In this document: positions 1 through 6,922 of the stretch, piece by piece
Numbering within the stretch: the stretch's first letter is position 1
Layout: each line of letters begins with the position of its first letter
From: Candidatus Eiseniibacteriota bacterium
Lineage (GTDB): Bacteria; Eisenbacteria; RBG-16-71-46; CAIMUX01; VGJL01
Reading direction: 5' to 3'
NCBI GenBank assembly: GCA_014729455.1
Contig: WJJW01000496.1
Span: forward strand, 1-10,272
Length of the DNA: 10,272 bases
The notes under the pieces: generated by a model
Seen by the model: the letters and a program-made list of their open reading frames with translations, nothing else
Database searches by the model: none
What the model was told of the DNA's origin: nothing
Made by a program: the position numbers and the translations under genes

Positions 1-327
1 AAAGAGGAGGGCGACTCCTCCATGAGCTGGGGGCCATCCTTCCCGCAATTCCTCGAATCGGCGGAAGACGAGTCGGATTGCTGGGGGAGGCGAACTGGTG
101 CTCTTCATCGGACACTCGTGTGAACGTCCCGTTCGAGGGGCCACCATTGGTCTGAGCGGGGCAGCCGCATGCCCAAGGCCCCCGAACTCTGCGCCCATCA
201 GGGATGGATCGGCGGTCTCCAGCCGACCGAGCCGGTCGTCTCCGCGCCTGCGCTCGCCGCGGTGGGGGCGCACGTCAGCGGGCGGCGCTCTCGGCGATTG
301 AGAGAGCCTACCCACTCCGGAACCTTC
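1..327. other. Stretch without a secure gene; possible cut-off gene end at the left edge
   Basis: No reading frame here is convincing. On the plus strand one frame is open from the window edge to a TGA at 121-123 and another to a TGA at 153-155. Both could be the tail of a gene beginning to the left, but neither has a recognisable motif, and their third-position GC is lower than in the sure genes nearby. On the minus strand one frame is open from an ATG at 198 out through position 1, also without a motif. A short inverted repeat (GAGGAG/CTCCTC, 4-9 and 15-20) sits at the very edge. A better hairpin at 284-308 is listed separately. The minus-strand frame that runs through the big gene to the right stops at 328, so this stretch is outside it. 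Confidence 0.5.
284..308 (-). terminator. Possible hairpin downstream of the large propeller gene
   Basis: The arms GGCGCTCTC (284-292) and GAGAGAGCC (300-308) pair over nine positions with one mismatch and enclose a 7-nt loop. The hairpin begins about 20 nt past the stop codon of the minus-strand gene ending at 328, where a terminator would be expected. No T-run follows on the minus strand, so it is not a classic intrinsic terminator. It may slow polymerase, protect the mRNA 3' end, or be chance in GC-rich DNA. Confidence 0.3.
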
Positions 328-3300
328 CTACCGCAACAACGTGACCTTCCCGGTCCTCCTCGTCCCCTCCGCCTCCAGAACCGTGACGTAGATCCCCGCC
401 GGCAGGGGCCGGCCGGCGTCATCGGTCCCGTTCCAGACGACCGTCCGCGTTCCGGGGCGTGCCGGCCCGTCGACGAGCGTCCGGACCTCCCGCCCGAGCA
501 GGTCGTAGACCGCCAGACGCACCGGCGTGCGCCGGCCGATCGAGTAGCGGAGCGCCGTCGCGTCGCGGAACGGGTTCGGCGATCCGGCGTGCAACGCCAG
601 GCGGATCCCGGCGACCGGACCATCCTCCTCGATCCCCGCCGGCTCCTGGATCGTCCGCAGGATCGTCCCGTCGTGGCCGACGGCCCAGCCGTTGCGTTCA
701 TCGGCGAAGGAGAGCGATTGCAGGTAGTGGTCGTGGCCGCCGAACGCCTCGGTCCACGTATCCCCCCCGTCGGTCGTGCGGAAGCTCTGGCCGAAGGTCT
801 CCACGCCGCCGACGGCCCAGCCGATCTCGGGCGTGGGGAAGGCGACGCCACTGATCGTGCTGTACGGAACCTCGGGATGGCTGTACTGCGCCTCCCAGGT
901 CGACCCGCCGTCGGTGGTGTGGAAGATCTCGTTGTCGTACGTGGAGGCCCATCCCAGCTGGGCGTCGAAGAAGTCGAGCGAGGCGACGTCCGAGGGGACC
1001 GGCAGGTTCTCCGACAGCCAGGTCTCGCCTCCGTTCGTCGTCTTCAGGATCCGGCCGTCCAACCAACCGCTCGCCCAGCCGACCTCCGCGCCGACGAAGC
1101 AGACGGTCATCAGCGCCTCGGAGGTCCCGCTGTTCTGCGCGATCCACGTCGCCCCGCCGTTCGTCGTCTTGCGGATGATCCCGCCGGTTCCGACCGCCCA
1201 GCCGACGTTCTCGTCGGCGAACGCGAGGGCGCGGATCTGCGCCGTCGTCGCCGGATTCTGTGAAGTCCAGGTCGCGCCGCCGTCGGTGGTCGCGCGCAGC
1301 ACGCCTTCGCGGCCGCCCGTCCAGCCGCGCAGCGCGTCCACGAAGTCGACGGCGAAGAGGTCCTCTCCGGTCCCGCTGGACTGCGGGGACCAGGTCTCCC
1401 CGCCGTCCGAAGTGCTCAGGATCGTCCCGCCGTCGCCGGCGATCCATCCGTGCTCTTCATCCACGAAGTCGACGCACCGGAGGTGCTCGTCCGTGCCGCT
1501 CTCCTGCGGCTCCCAGCCGACGTCTCCTCCCGGCACGGTGTAGAGCGTGTTCTCGAGGATCAAGACGCCCGCCGAACCGTCGGCGACGTAGAGCAGACTG
1601 TCCTGCGCGGCCACGTCGAAGGTGCCTCCCGGAGGCGTATAGGTCGCCAGCTCCGTCGGGTTGGTCCGATCCGCGATCTGGAGCACGTAGAGCAGATCGG
1701 AGGAGGGGGCGGTGACGTAGGCGAAGTCCCCGAGGACGAAGAGGTCACGGAAGAAGCGACCGGTCGCGGAGTACTGTCCGATCAACGTGGGGTTCAGAGG
1801 ATCTTCGACGTCGAGGACGAGGAATCCGCCGTCCCAGTCGGCGGAGGCGAGGTAAGCGTAGGTTCCCACGACCTGGACGTCATTGAGATCCGGAGCGCTG
1901 TAGACCGCCGCCTCGAACGGATCCTCCGGATCGGAGACGTCGATGATCCGCAGGCCCGAGTCGCCGGCGGCGACGTAGGCGTACGGACCGACGACCTCGA
2001 CCTCGTGCACCAGCTCCGGCATCAGGAGAGATCCCACCTCGGTCATCGATCCGGGGTCAGTGACGTCGTAGATGCGGAGCCAGCACGGGCCGTTGGCGAT
2101 CGCATCCGTCACGTAGGCGTAGGAGCCGGAGACGTCGAGAAGGTTGGCGTTCGGAACCGCGGCGACTCCGATCTCCACCGGATCGAGAGGATCGCTGATG
2201 TCGACGACGCGCAGCCCGTGCTCGTAGGCCGTCGCGTACGCACGATCCCCATCCAGGACGAGGTCGTACATCAGGCCGGGAGGATCGTACCGGGCGGCAA
2301 GGGCCGGGTGCGCGAGGTCGGTGACGTCGAAGACGAGCATTCCGTCCTCGTGGTCGACCGAGAAGAGATGCGCGCCGCGCCGGATCACGACCGAAGTGCG
2401 GCTGAAGGTATCGAACGTCCCCAGCTCGACGGGGTCGGTCGGGTCGCTCGTGTCGACCGTGCTGAGGCCGGCGTACCCGTCGCCCAGCGAGACGCGGGTC
2501 CCGTTCACGTCGATGTTGTGGGGACCGCCGCCGAGGACGACGGATCCGAGAAAGGTCGGGTTCTCGAGATCGGAGACGTCGAGGAGCGTGAGATCCCGGT
2601 CGTACCCGCGGACGTAGTAGACGACGTCTCCCTGCACGTCGAGGTCCGTCAGGTTGTGTCCGACCTCGTAGACGCTCTGCACGGGTTCGATGACGTCCTC
2701 CGGGACCAGGACGTAGAGGTACCCGGAGTTCGTGGCGAAGGCGGCCCGCGTGTTGCCGGCGACCAGGAAGGAGGCGCCGGTCCACTGGTCGTAGAAACCG
2801 TTCGCGGAGAGGCTGCCGTCCGCATTGATCCGGAATCGGTAGTACGCATTCGAGCCGACCGTATGGAGCAACCCGTCCTTGCCGACGTAGATGTCGTTCA
2901 GCGAGCCCATCACCGCGGTGCCGTAGACGACGACCGGGTTTGTCGGATCCGAGACGTCGAGCGACCGGACGTGGCCCCAACCGCAGTCGACGATCGCGTA
3001 GTCGCCCCAGACGTCGACGTTGTCGATCGGCGTCTCGTAGCCGTAGTCCAGAACCTCGGTGACGCTGAGCTGGACCGGCGCCAGGGGATCGCCGACGTCC
3101 CAGATCTCGAGCCCGCCCTCCCCGCAGGCGAGGAAGAGTCGCCGGTTCGGGGCGTCGTAGTGGATGTCCAGAACCAGGCCGAGGGTGTGCAGCGCATCCG
3201 AGACGAGGACGGGATTCGCGGGATCCACGGTGTCGACGACGTAGACCGCGCCTCCGGTTCCGACGTAGGTCAGCCCGCGGTCGGGGTCGGCCGCGACGGC

Positions 3301-3453
3301 GAGAGACTGGCCGTAGGGCCACGAGCCGACACGCTCGAGGACCTCCGGAACGGGACCCGCGCCGGCTGCGGGAACCCCGGAAGATCCCAGAAGGCCGAGC
3401 AGGGCGAGAAGAGAGATCATGACGGCCGGGACGCGAATGCCGTGGGGGGCCAT
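328..3453 (-). CDS. Secreted two-propeller protein: LVIVD repeats, YCF48/BNR repeats and FlgD-like C-terminal domain
   Basis: The product is 1041 residues. The frame is open further upstream, but the ATG at 3453 is preferred because AAGGAG lies 7 nt before it and a signal peptide follows (hydrophobic core about residues 11-27, AxA-type site near 30-32). Residues about 35-640 hold roughly twelve LVIVD-type repeats of the form (L/V/I)D(V/I)SDPxxP, a family that folds as a beta-propeller. Residues about 645-935 hold seven GW(A/I/T) motifs, six of them followed by (D/N)GGxTW, the YCF48/HCF136-like (BNR) pattern. Residues about 950-1041 are a FlgD-like or type-IX-sorting-like domain (SPNPF at 958-962, then GREVRTL, VWNGTDDAGRP, AGIY). 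It lies head-to-head with a paralogue starting at 3885 that lacks the YCF48 block. No catalytic motif is visible. The likely role is an extracellular or surface binding/scaffold protein; the exact function is unknown. Confidence 0.9.
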   Translation of the reverse strand: MAPHGIRVPAVMISLLALLGLLGSSGVPAAGAGPVPEVLERVGSWPYGQSLAVAADPDRGLTYVGTGGAVYVVDTVDPANPVLVSDALHTLGLVLDIHYDAPNRRLFLACGEGGLEIWDVGDPLAPVQLSVTEVLDYGYETPIDNVDVWGDYAIVDCGWGHVRSLDVSDPTNPVVVYGTAVMGSLNDIYVGKDGLLHTVGSNAYYRFRINADGSLSANGFYDQWTGASFLVAGNTRAAFATNSGYLYVLVPEDVIEPVQSVYEVGHNLTDLDVQGDVVYYVRGYDRDLTLLDVSDLENPTFLGSVVLGGGPHNIDVNGTRVSLGDGYAGLSTVDTSDPTDPVELGTFDTFSRTSVVIRRGAHLFSVDHEDGMLVFDVTDLAHPALAARYDPPGLMYDLVLDGDRAYATAYEHGLRVVDISDPLDPVEIGVAAVPNANLLDVSGSYAYVTDAIANGPCWLRIYDVTDPGSMTEVGSLLMPELVHEVEVVGPYAYVAAGDSGLRIIDVSDPEDPFEAAVYSAPDLNDVQVVGTYAYLASADWDGGFLVLDVEDPLNPTLIGQYSATGRFFRDLFVLGDFAYVTAPSSDLLYVLQIADRTNPTELATYTPPGGTFDVAAQDSLLYVADGSAGVLILENTLYTVPGGDVGWEPQESGTDEHLRCVDFVDEEHGWIAGDGGTILSTSDGGETWSPQSSGTGEDLFAVDFVDALRGWTGGREGVLRATTDGGATWTSQNPATTAQIRALAFADENVGWAVGTGGIIRKTTNGGATWIAQNSGTSEALMTVCFVGAEVGWASGWLDGRILKTTNGGETWLSENLPVPSDVASLDFFDAQLGWASTYDNEIFHTTDGGSTWEAQYSHPEVPYSTISGVAFPTPEIGWAVGGVETFGQSFRTTDGGDTWTEAFGGHDHYLQSLSFADERNGWAVGHDGTILRTIQEPAGIEEDGPVAGIRLALHAGSPNPFRDATALRYSIGRRTPVRLAVYDLLGREVRTLVDGPARPGTRTVVWNGTDDAGRPLPAGIYVTVLEAEGTRRTGKVTLLR
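3098..3125. repeat. One arm of an exact 28-bp inverted repeat shared by the paralogues
   Basis: The reverse complement of this segment is identical over 28 bp to 4195-4222. It encodes the start of the conserved GEGGLEIWDVGDP block in both propeller genes. The two copies are about 1.1 kb apart in inverted orientation because the genes are divergent. Identity at nucleotide level, including synonymous positions, goes beyond the protein match and may reflect recent duplication or gene conversion. Confidence 0.85.
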
Positions 3454-3460
3454 CTCGTTT

Positions 3461-3466
3461 CTCCTT
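3461..3466 (-). promoter_or_regulatory. Ribosome binding site fixing the start at 3453
   Basis: CTCCTT on the plus strand reads AAGGAG on the minus strand, 7 nt before the ATG at 3453. The frame continues upstream to an ATG at 3714, which would add 87 residues of low-complexity basic sequence before the signal peptide. This site together with the signal peptide rules that longer start out. Confidence 0.85.
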
Positions 3467-3698
3467 CTTTCCGTCTGGACGGAGACGATCCTGCGATCCA
3501 TCGACGGATTCGGTTTCGAGATGCTCACCGGTGGTTCGGTGCCGTTCGAGGGTAGCACCGGACGCAGCGGGTTGGCCAGGAGGGCATACGAGGGGCCGTT
3601 CCTGGCGTGACGGTTCCATTCGCGAACCGCTCGAGGAGACCGGTTGGTGCGCCGTTGCACGACCTCCTGGAAGCCGGGGCGCCGATGGCGTAATCTCG

Positions 3699-3714
3699 TT
3701 GTGCGCGAACACAA
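3699..3714. promoter_or_regulatory. Candidate operator, short inverted repeat
   Basis: TTGTG (3699-3703) and CACAA (3710-3714) are perfect inverted half-sites spaced by 6 nt, lying mid-way in the divergent intergenic region. The form is operator-like. The spacing differs from a Crp/Fnr-type site, and no regulator gene is in the window. A five-base half-site can occur by chance. Confidence 0.25.
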
Positions 3715-3817
3715 AGCCTGGGGCTCGATTCGCGGAATCCGCCCGCATTTTCCTGCGATCGCTCGAGCCGCCCGGCCCCTGTCACGTCCGGTGAACCCTC
3801 CTCGTAGACGGAACCGG

Positions 3818-3842
3818 GGGCGTTTCCGGGACGAGAACGCCC
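3818..3842 (+). promoter_or_regulatory. Possible 5' leader hairpin before the second propeller gene
   Basis: GGGCGTT (3818-3824) pairs perfectly with AACGCCC (3836-3842) around an 11-nt loop. It ends 42 bp before the ATG at 3885 and just before the two ribosome-binding motifs. It could be an mRNA leader structure or a protein-binding palindrome; chance in GC-rich DNA is also possible. Confidence 0.3.
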
Positions 3843-3854
3843 GGGGACAGCCGA

Positions 3855-3878
3855 GAAGGAGGCAAAGCTGAAGGAGGC
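3855..3878 (+). promoter_or_regulatory. Duplicated Shine-Dalgarno motif before the ATG at 3885
   Basis: The 9-bp direct repeat GAAGGAGGC occurs at 3855-3863 and 3870-3878, so a full AAGGAGG is present twice, 15 nt apart (3856-3862 and 3871-3877). The second is 7 nt from the ATG at 3885 and is ideally placed. The first has no ATG or GTG suitably spaced after it and may act as a standby site, or be a relic of a small duplication. Confidence 0.8.
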
Positions 3879-3884
3879 CGCTTC

Positions 3885-6101
3885 ATGAAGCGCTCATCAT
3901 TTCTAATGGCATTCATTACCATCGCTTCACTCATTGCTTTCCTGGCGGTACCGATCCCGAACGCCGCTGCGCAGGAGAATCTGGAACGGGTCGGGGCCTG
4001 GGCCTATGGACCCTCGCTGGCCGTCGACGTCGATCCCGACCGCAGCCTCGTGTTCCTCTCCTCCGGAGGAGTCGTCCTGATCCTGGACGGAGAAGATCCG
4101 ACGGCGCCGGCCCTTCTGAACGAGGAGATCCACACGGTCGGGCTCGTCTCCGATCTGTTCTACGACGCAGCCGACCAGAACCTCTACATCGCCGGCGGGG
4201 AGGGCGGGCTCGAGATCTGGGATGTCGGGGATCCGCTCGACCCGCAGCACCTGAGCACGACCGAGGTGCTGTACTTCGGCGTCGAGACTCCGGTCCGAAG
4301 CGTCGAGGTCTACCAGGACTACGCGATCACGGAGAACTCGTTCGGGTACGTGCACTCGCTCGACGTTTCCGATCCGACGAATCCCACGCAGGTCGCGTTC
4401 AACGGGGTGATGGGGAATCCGTCCCACGAGATTCACGTGTCGCAGAAGGACGGGCAGGTCCACGCGACCGGCGCGCAGTACTACGCCCGGCTCGGAATCG
4501 GCGGGGATGGGAGCCTGAACACGACCGGAACGAGGGATTTCGACTTCGGCTCCGGTGCGGTCTTCGGGACCGAGGAGATCGCCTACGTCGGCTATGCGGG
4601 CTATGTCTACATCCTCGACCTTCTCGAGCCGGGGTTTCCGCCGTGGGCGACGATCAACACCAACGGGGTGAACGAGATCGTGGTCCGTGACGGGCTTGCC
4701 TACGTGATCAACAGCGAGAGCTTTCAGGTGCTCGACGTCGCGGTGCCGAACAGCCCGAGCCATTTGGGATTCCTCTCGCTGCCCCGCACTCCGCGGGACC
4801 TGGTGGTCTCGGGAGACTACGCCTACGTGGCCAACCGGATCGAAGGGTTGAAGGTGATCGACGTCTCCGACCCGGCGAATCCGCTCGAGGCGGGCGGGTA
4901 CCCGGATGTCTATTCGATCGCTTGGCAGATCGAGGTGGCGGGGGACTACGCCTACGTCGCGAACTCCGCGAACGGTCTGACCGTCCTCGACGTCACCGAC
5001 CTGAGCGACCCGCAGCACGTGGCCAGCACCGGGAGCCTGGCGGAGACCCGCGACGTCGCCCACCAGGACGGTCTGGCCTATGTGGCCGACTGGACGGGAG
5101 GCTTGCGGATCTTCGACGTGGCCGATCCCGCTCAGCCGGACGAGATCGGGACGGTCGGCGGGCTCAACGCCTGGAGGGTGCTCGTTCGCGGCAGCTACGT
5201 GTACTTGATCGACGCGGGCGTGAATCAGAGGGACGATCTACGGATCTTCGACGTCGCCGATCCGACGGCTCCCCAGGAAGTCGGCTCCTTGCAGTTCCAG
5301 GTGGACGGGGTCATGTGGGAGATGGCCTTGTACGGGGACTACCTGTACGTCGCCGGGGACGACGGGGGCGTGCGGATCCTCGACATCTCCGATCCGGAGG
5401 CGCCCCAGGAGATCGGTTCGTATGCTCTGAGCAGCGTGACGGACGTGGCCGTGAAGGACGAGATGCTCGTCGTCGCCTCGTTCGGCGGCTTCGACGGCGG
5501 GCTCTTCCTGCTCGACATCACCGATCCGGAGAACCCGCAACCGATCGGGAGCTTCGAGGAAGCCTGGTGGTCGCCGTTCCATCTGGACGTTCACGGTGAT
5601 TACGTGTGCACGAGCGAGACGTACAGCGAGCTGCACCTCTTCGACATCAGCGACCCGGCGAGCCCGGTCAGGGTGGAGCTGTACGTCCCGGCCGGAGACA
5701 TCGTCGAGATCACCGCCCACGATCAGTACCTCTTCGTCTCGAACGCGGAAGCGGGGGTCCTGATCCTCGAGAACCTTCTGTACGAGATCCCGGCGGGCGT
5801 GGGGGACGATGCGATCGCGGCCGGCACGTTGCGGCTTCTGCCGAGCGCACCGAACCCGTTCGTGCAGCAGACCGGGATCCGGTACGTGCTGCCGGCCCCC
5901 GGCCGCGTGCGGATCGAGATCTTCGACCCGACCGGGCGGAAGGTGCGGACGCTTCTCGATCAAAGCTCGGAAGCGGGAGCCGGAGTGGTCCTGTGGGACG
6001 GTCGGGACGACGCCGGTCGGCCGGTCGGCACCGGCGTGTACCTCTCCCGGTTGACGACCGAGGAGGCGACGCGGACGGGTCGCGTCATCCGGACGAAGTA
6101 G
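3885..6101 (+). CDS. Secreted LVIVD-repeat propeller protein with FlgD-like C-terminal domain
   Basis: The product is 738 residues. The start is well supported: AAGGAGG ends 7 nt before the ATG, and a classic signal peptide follows (KR at 2-3, hydrophobic core about 5-25, AAA/Q cleavage after residue 29). From about residue 33 to 635 run roughly twelve LVIVD-type repeats with the motif (L/I/F)D(V/I)(S/A/T)DPxxP, predicted to form one or two beta-propellers. Residues about 648-738 are a FlgD-like/type-IX-sorting-like domain (APNPF ending at 659, then GRKVRTL, LWDGRDDAGRP, TGVYL). It is a paralogue of the divergent minus-strand gene, with blocks such as GEGGLEIWDVGDPL and SLDVSDPTNP conserved in order, but it lacks the YCF48 propeller. 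The signal-peptide codons are unusually A/T-rich for this window. A surface or extracellular binding protein is likely; no enzyme motif is seen. Confidence 0.92.
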   Translation: MKRSSFLMAFITIASLIAFLAVPIPNAAAQENLERVGAWAYGPSLAVDVDPDRSLVFLSSGGVVLILDGEDPTAPALLNEEIHTVGLVSDLFYDAADQNLYIAGGEGGLEIWDVGDPLDPQHLSTTEVLYFGVETPVRSVEVYQDYAITENSFGYVHSLDVSDPTNPTQVAFNGVMGNPSHEIHVSQKDGQVHATGAQYYARLGIGGDGSLNTTGTRDFDFGSGAVFGTEEIAYVGYAGYVYILDLLEPGFPPWATINTNGVNEIVVRDGLAYVINSESFQVLDVAVPNSPSHLGFLSLPRTPRDLVVSGDYAYVANRIEGLKVIDVSDPANPLEAGGYPDVYSIAWQIEVAGDYAYVANSANGLTVLDVTDLSDPQHVASTGSLAETRDVAHQDGLAYVADWTGGLRIFDVADPAQPDEIGTVGGLNAWRVLVRGSYVYLIDAGVNQRDDLRIFDVADPTAPQEVGSLQFQVDGVMWEMALYGDYLYVAGDDGGVRILDISDPEAPQEIGSYALSSVTDVAVKDEMLVVASFGGFDGGLFLLDITDPENPQPIGSFEEAWWSPFHLDVHGDYVCTSETYSELHLFDISDPASPVRVELYVPAGDIVEITAHDQYLFVSNAEAGVLILENLLYEIPAGVGDDAIAAGTLRLLPSAPNPFVQQTGIRYVLPAPGRVRIEIFDPTGRKVRTLLDQSSEAGAGVVLWDGRDDAGRPVGTGVYLSRLTTEEATRTGRVIRTK
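4195..4222. repeat. Second arm of the exact 28-bp inverted repeat
   Basis: This segment is identical to the reverse complement of 3098-3125 and encodes the same conserved propeller block in the paralogue. It marks the strongest nucleotide similarity I noticed between the two genes; the surrounding codons have diverged. Confidence 0.85.
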
Positions 6102-6116
6102 GAAGGGAAGTACGTC

Positions 6117-6145
6117 CGGGATCCCGGCCCCGCGCCGGGATCCCG
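6117..6145. terminator. Strong bidirectional hairpin at a convergent gene junction
   Basis: Perfect 12-bp GC-rich arms (6117-6128 and 6134-6145) surround a 5-nt loop, placed between the stop of the propeller gene (6101) and the stop of msrA (6159-6161), which face each other. The position indicates a shared terminator or an mRNA 3'-end stabiliser for both strands. There is no T-run on either side, so termination would rely on hairpin strength or Rho. Confidence 0.7.
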
Positions 6146-6158
6146 CACCGTCCGGTCC

Positions 6159-6794
6159 TCAGTCCTTCTTGAGGCGGTCCTTGAATTCCTTGCGGAGCTT
6201 GATGATCTTCGGCTCGATCACGGCTCGGCAGTACGGCTGGTTCTGGTTGTTCTCGTAGTACTGCTGGTGGTACTTCTCCGCCGCGTAGAACTCGTCGAAC
6301 GAAGTGACCTCGGTGACGATCGGGTCGTCCCAGACCTCGCGTTCGGTGAGCTCCCGGATGACCTGGACCGCTGCCTCCCGCTGCGCGGGGGAGTGGGTGA
6401 AGATCACCGAGCGATACTGCGTGCCGACGTCGGCCCCCTGGCGGTTGGGCGTCGTCGGATCGTGGATCGTGAAGAAGATCCGCAGGAGATCCGCGTAGGA
6501 GAGGACCTCGGGATCGAAGGTGACCTGGACCACCTCGGCGTGCCCCGTCGTTCCGGTGCAGACCGCCTGGTAGCTCGGGTTCGGCAGGTCGCCGCCGGAG
6601 TACCCGGAGACCACGCTCTCGACTCCCGCCAGCTCCTCGAAGGCCGCCTCGATGCACCAGAAGCAACCGCCTCCCAGGGTGGCCACTTCACGATTCGTTC
6701 GCTTCGCCTCGTTGCTCATGCTCTTTGGCTCCTCCGCCTGCACGGACAGCGCGAGGCCGGCCCACAGAAGAGCCGCCATCAGAATGGTCCTCAT
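6159..6794 (-). CDS. msrA: Exported peptide-methionine (S)-S-oxide reductase
   Basis: The product is 211 residues and reduces methionine-S-sulfoxide in proteins back to methionine. The GCFWC motif gives catalytic Cys44. Tyr75 (NPSY), Glu87 (GHAE), Asp122 and Tyr127 (GxDxGTQYRS) match the E. coli MsrA active-site residues with one constant offset of seven. Cys47, Cys79 and Cys189 are candidate resolving cysteines. The ATG at 6794 is chosen over one at 6845 because AGGAGGG lies 9 nt upstream and a signal peptide begins there (core 4-18, VQA/E cleavage after 20), so the enzyme should act outside the cytoplasm. No msrB is visible in the window. It lies 128 bp downstream of the Ntn-hydrolase gene on the same strand, so read-through is possible but not shown. 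Confidence 0.96.
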   Translation of the reverse strand: MRTILMAALLWAGLALSVQAEEPKSMSNEAKRTNREVATLGGGCFWCIEAAFEELAGVESVVSGYSGGDLPNPSYQAVCTGTTGHAEVVQVTFDPEVLSYADLLRIFFTIHDPTTPNRQGADVGTQYRSVIFTHSPAQREAAVQVIRELTEREVWDDPIVTEVTSFDEFYAAEKYHQQYYENNQNQPYCRAVIEPKIIKLRKEFKDRLKKD

Positions 6795-6922
6795 CGCGTC
6801 TGTCCCTCCTCTCTTCTTCGAAGGTGACTGGTGATCGTACCGCATCGAATCCCCTTCCTACGGAACGGAGCGGTCCCGCGTGACCGGCCGCGGTCGGTGC
6901 GGTCAGGACCGAGCGGAGCCTC
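6795..6922 (-). other. Gap between Ntn-hydrolase gene and msrA
   Basis: This 128-bp gap contains the msrA ribosome site (6804-6810) and a cluster of CGGTC/GACCG motifs around 6871-6910. The best hairpin is GACCG (6882-6886) with CGGTC (6891-6895), only 5 bp with a 4-nt loop, too weak to call a terminator. No convincing promoter is visible, so it is undecided whether msrA is transcribed on its own. Confidence 0.4.
6804..6810 (-). promoter_or_regulatory. Ribosome binding site fixing the msrA start
   Basis: CCCTCCT on the plus strand reads AGGAGGG on the minus strand, 9 nt before the ATG at 6794. It selects the start that begins with the signal peptide and removes 17 residues that the upstream ATG at 6845 would add. 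Confidence 0.8.

Larger units (their letters stand above)
3454..3884. promoter_or_regulatory. Divergent intergenic control region between the two propeller genes
   Basis: These 431 bp separate two head-to-head genes, so promoters for both must lie here or be embedded in this DNA. I see no convincing sigma-70 pair on either strand. A TTGCAC at 3655-3660 and a TAATCT at 3691-3696 are 30 bp apart, too far to be one promoter. Two symmetric elements stand out: TTGTG-N6-CACAA at 3699-3714, and GGGCGTT/AACGCCC at 3818-3842 just before the plus-strand ribosome sites. Small frames crossing the region have no recognisable product and lack good start sites. Confidence 0.55.

Noticed and set aside
4..20. 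GAGGAG/CTCCTC inverted repeat at the left edge as a terminator
   Set aside because: The stem is only 6 bp, made of simple AG-rich sequence, and the context to the left is not visible.
1450..3555. Long plus-strand open frame (701 codons) opposite the minus-strand propeller gene
   Set aside because: It is antisense to a gene with a clear signal peptide, repeats and C-terminal domain. Its protein is a run of arginine, valine, aspartate and glycine with the repeat period of the opposite strand, as expected for a shadow frame in GC-rich repetitive coding DNA, and it has no ribosome site.
3655..3696. TTGCAC and TAATCT as a promoter
   Set aside because: The hexamers are 30 bp apart, far beyond the 16-18 bp normal for a sigma-70 promoter.
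3454..3714. 87-residue N-terminal extension of the minus-strand propeller protein
   Set aside because: The extension precedes a signal peptide, is basic low-complexity sequence, and the internal ATG at 3453 has AAGGAG at 7 nt.
2057..3748. 563-codon minus-strand frame overlapping the propeller gene in another register
   Set aside because: It is arginine-rich throughout, has no motif, and overlaps the well-supported gene on the same strand.
3644..3871. Small plus-strand frame ending just before the ATG at 3885
   Set aside because: Its composition is arginine-rich and proline-rich with no domain, and no ribosome site is seen at its start. The region is better explained as intergenic.
3927..5963. 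Minus-strand open frames of 378 and 241 codons opposite the plus-strand propeller gene
   Set aside because: They mirror the LVIVD repeats of the sense gene as D-V-E-D and G-D-V-E repeats, a typical antisense image; no ribosome sites or domains.
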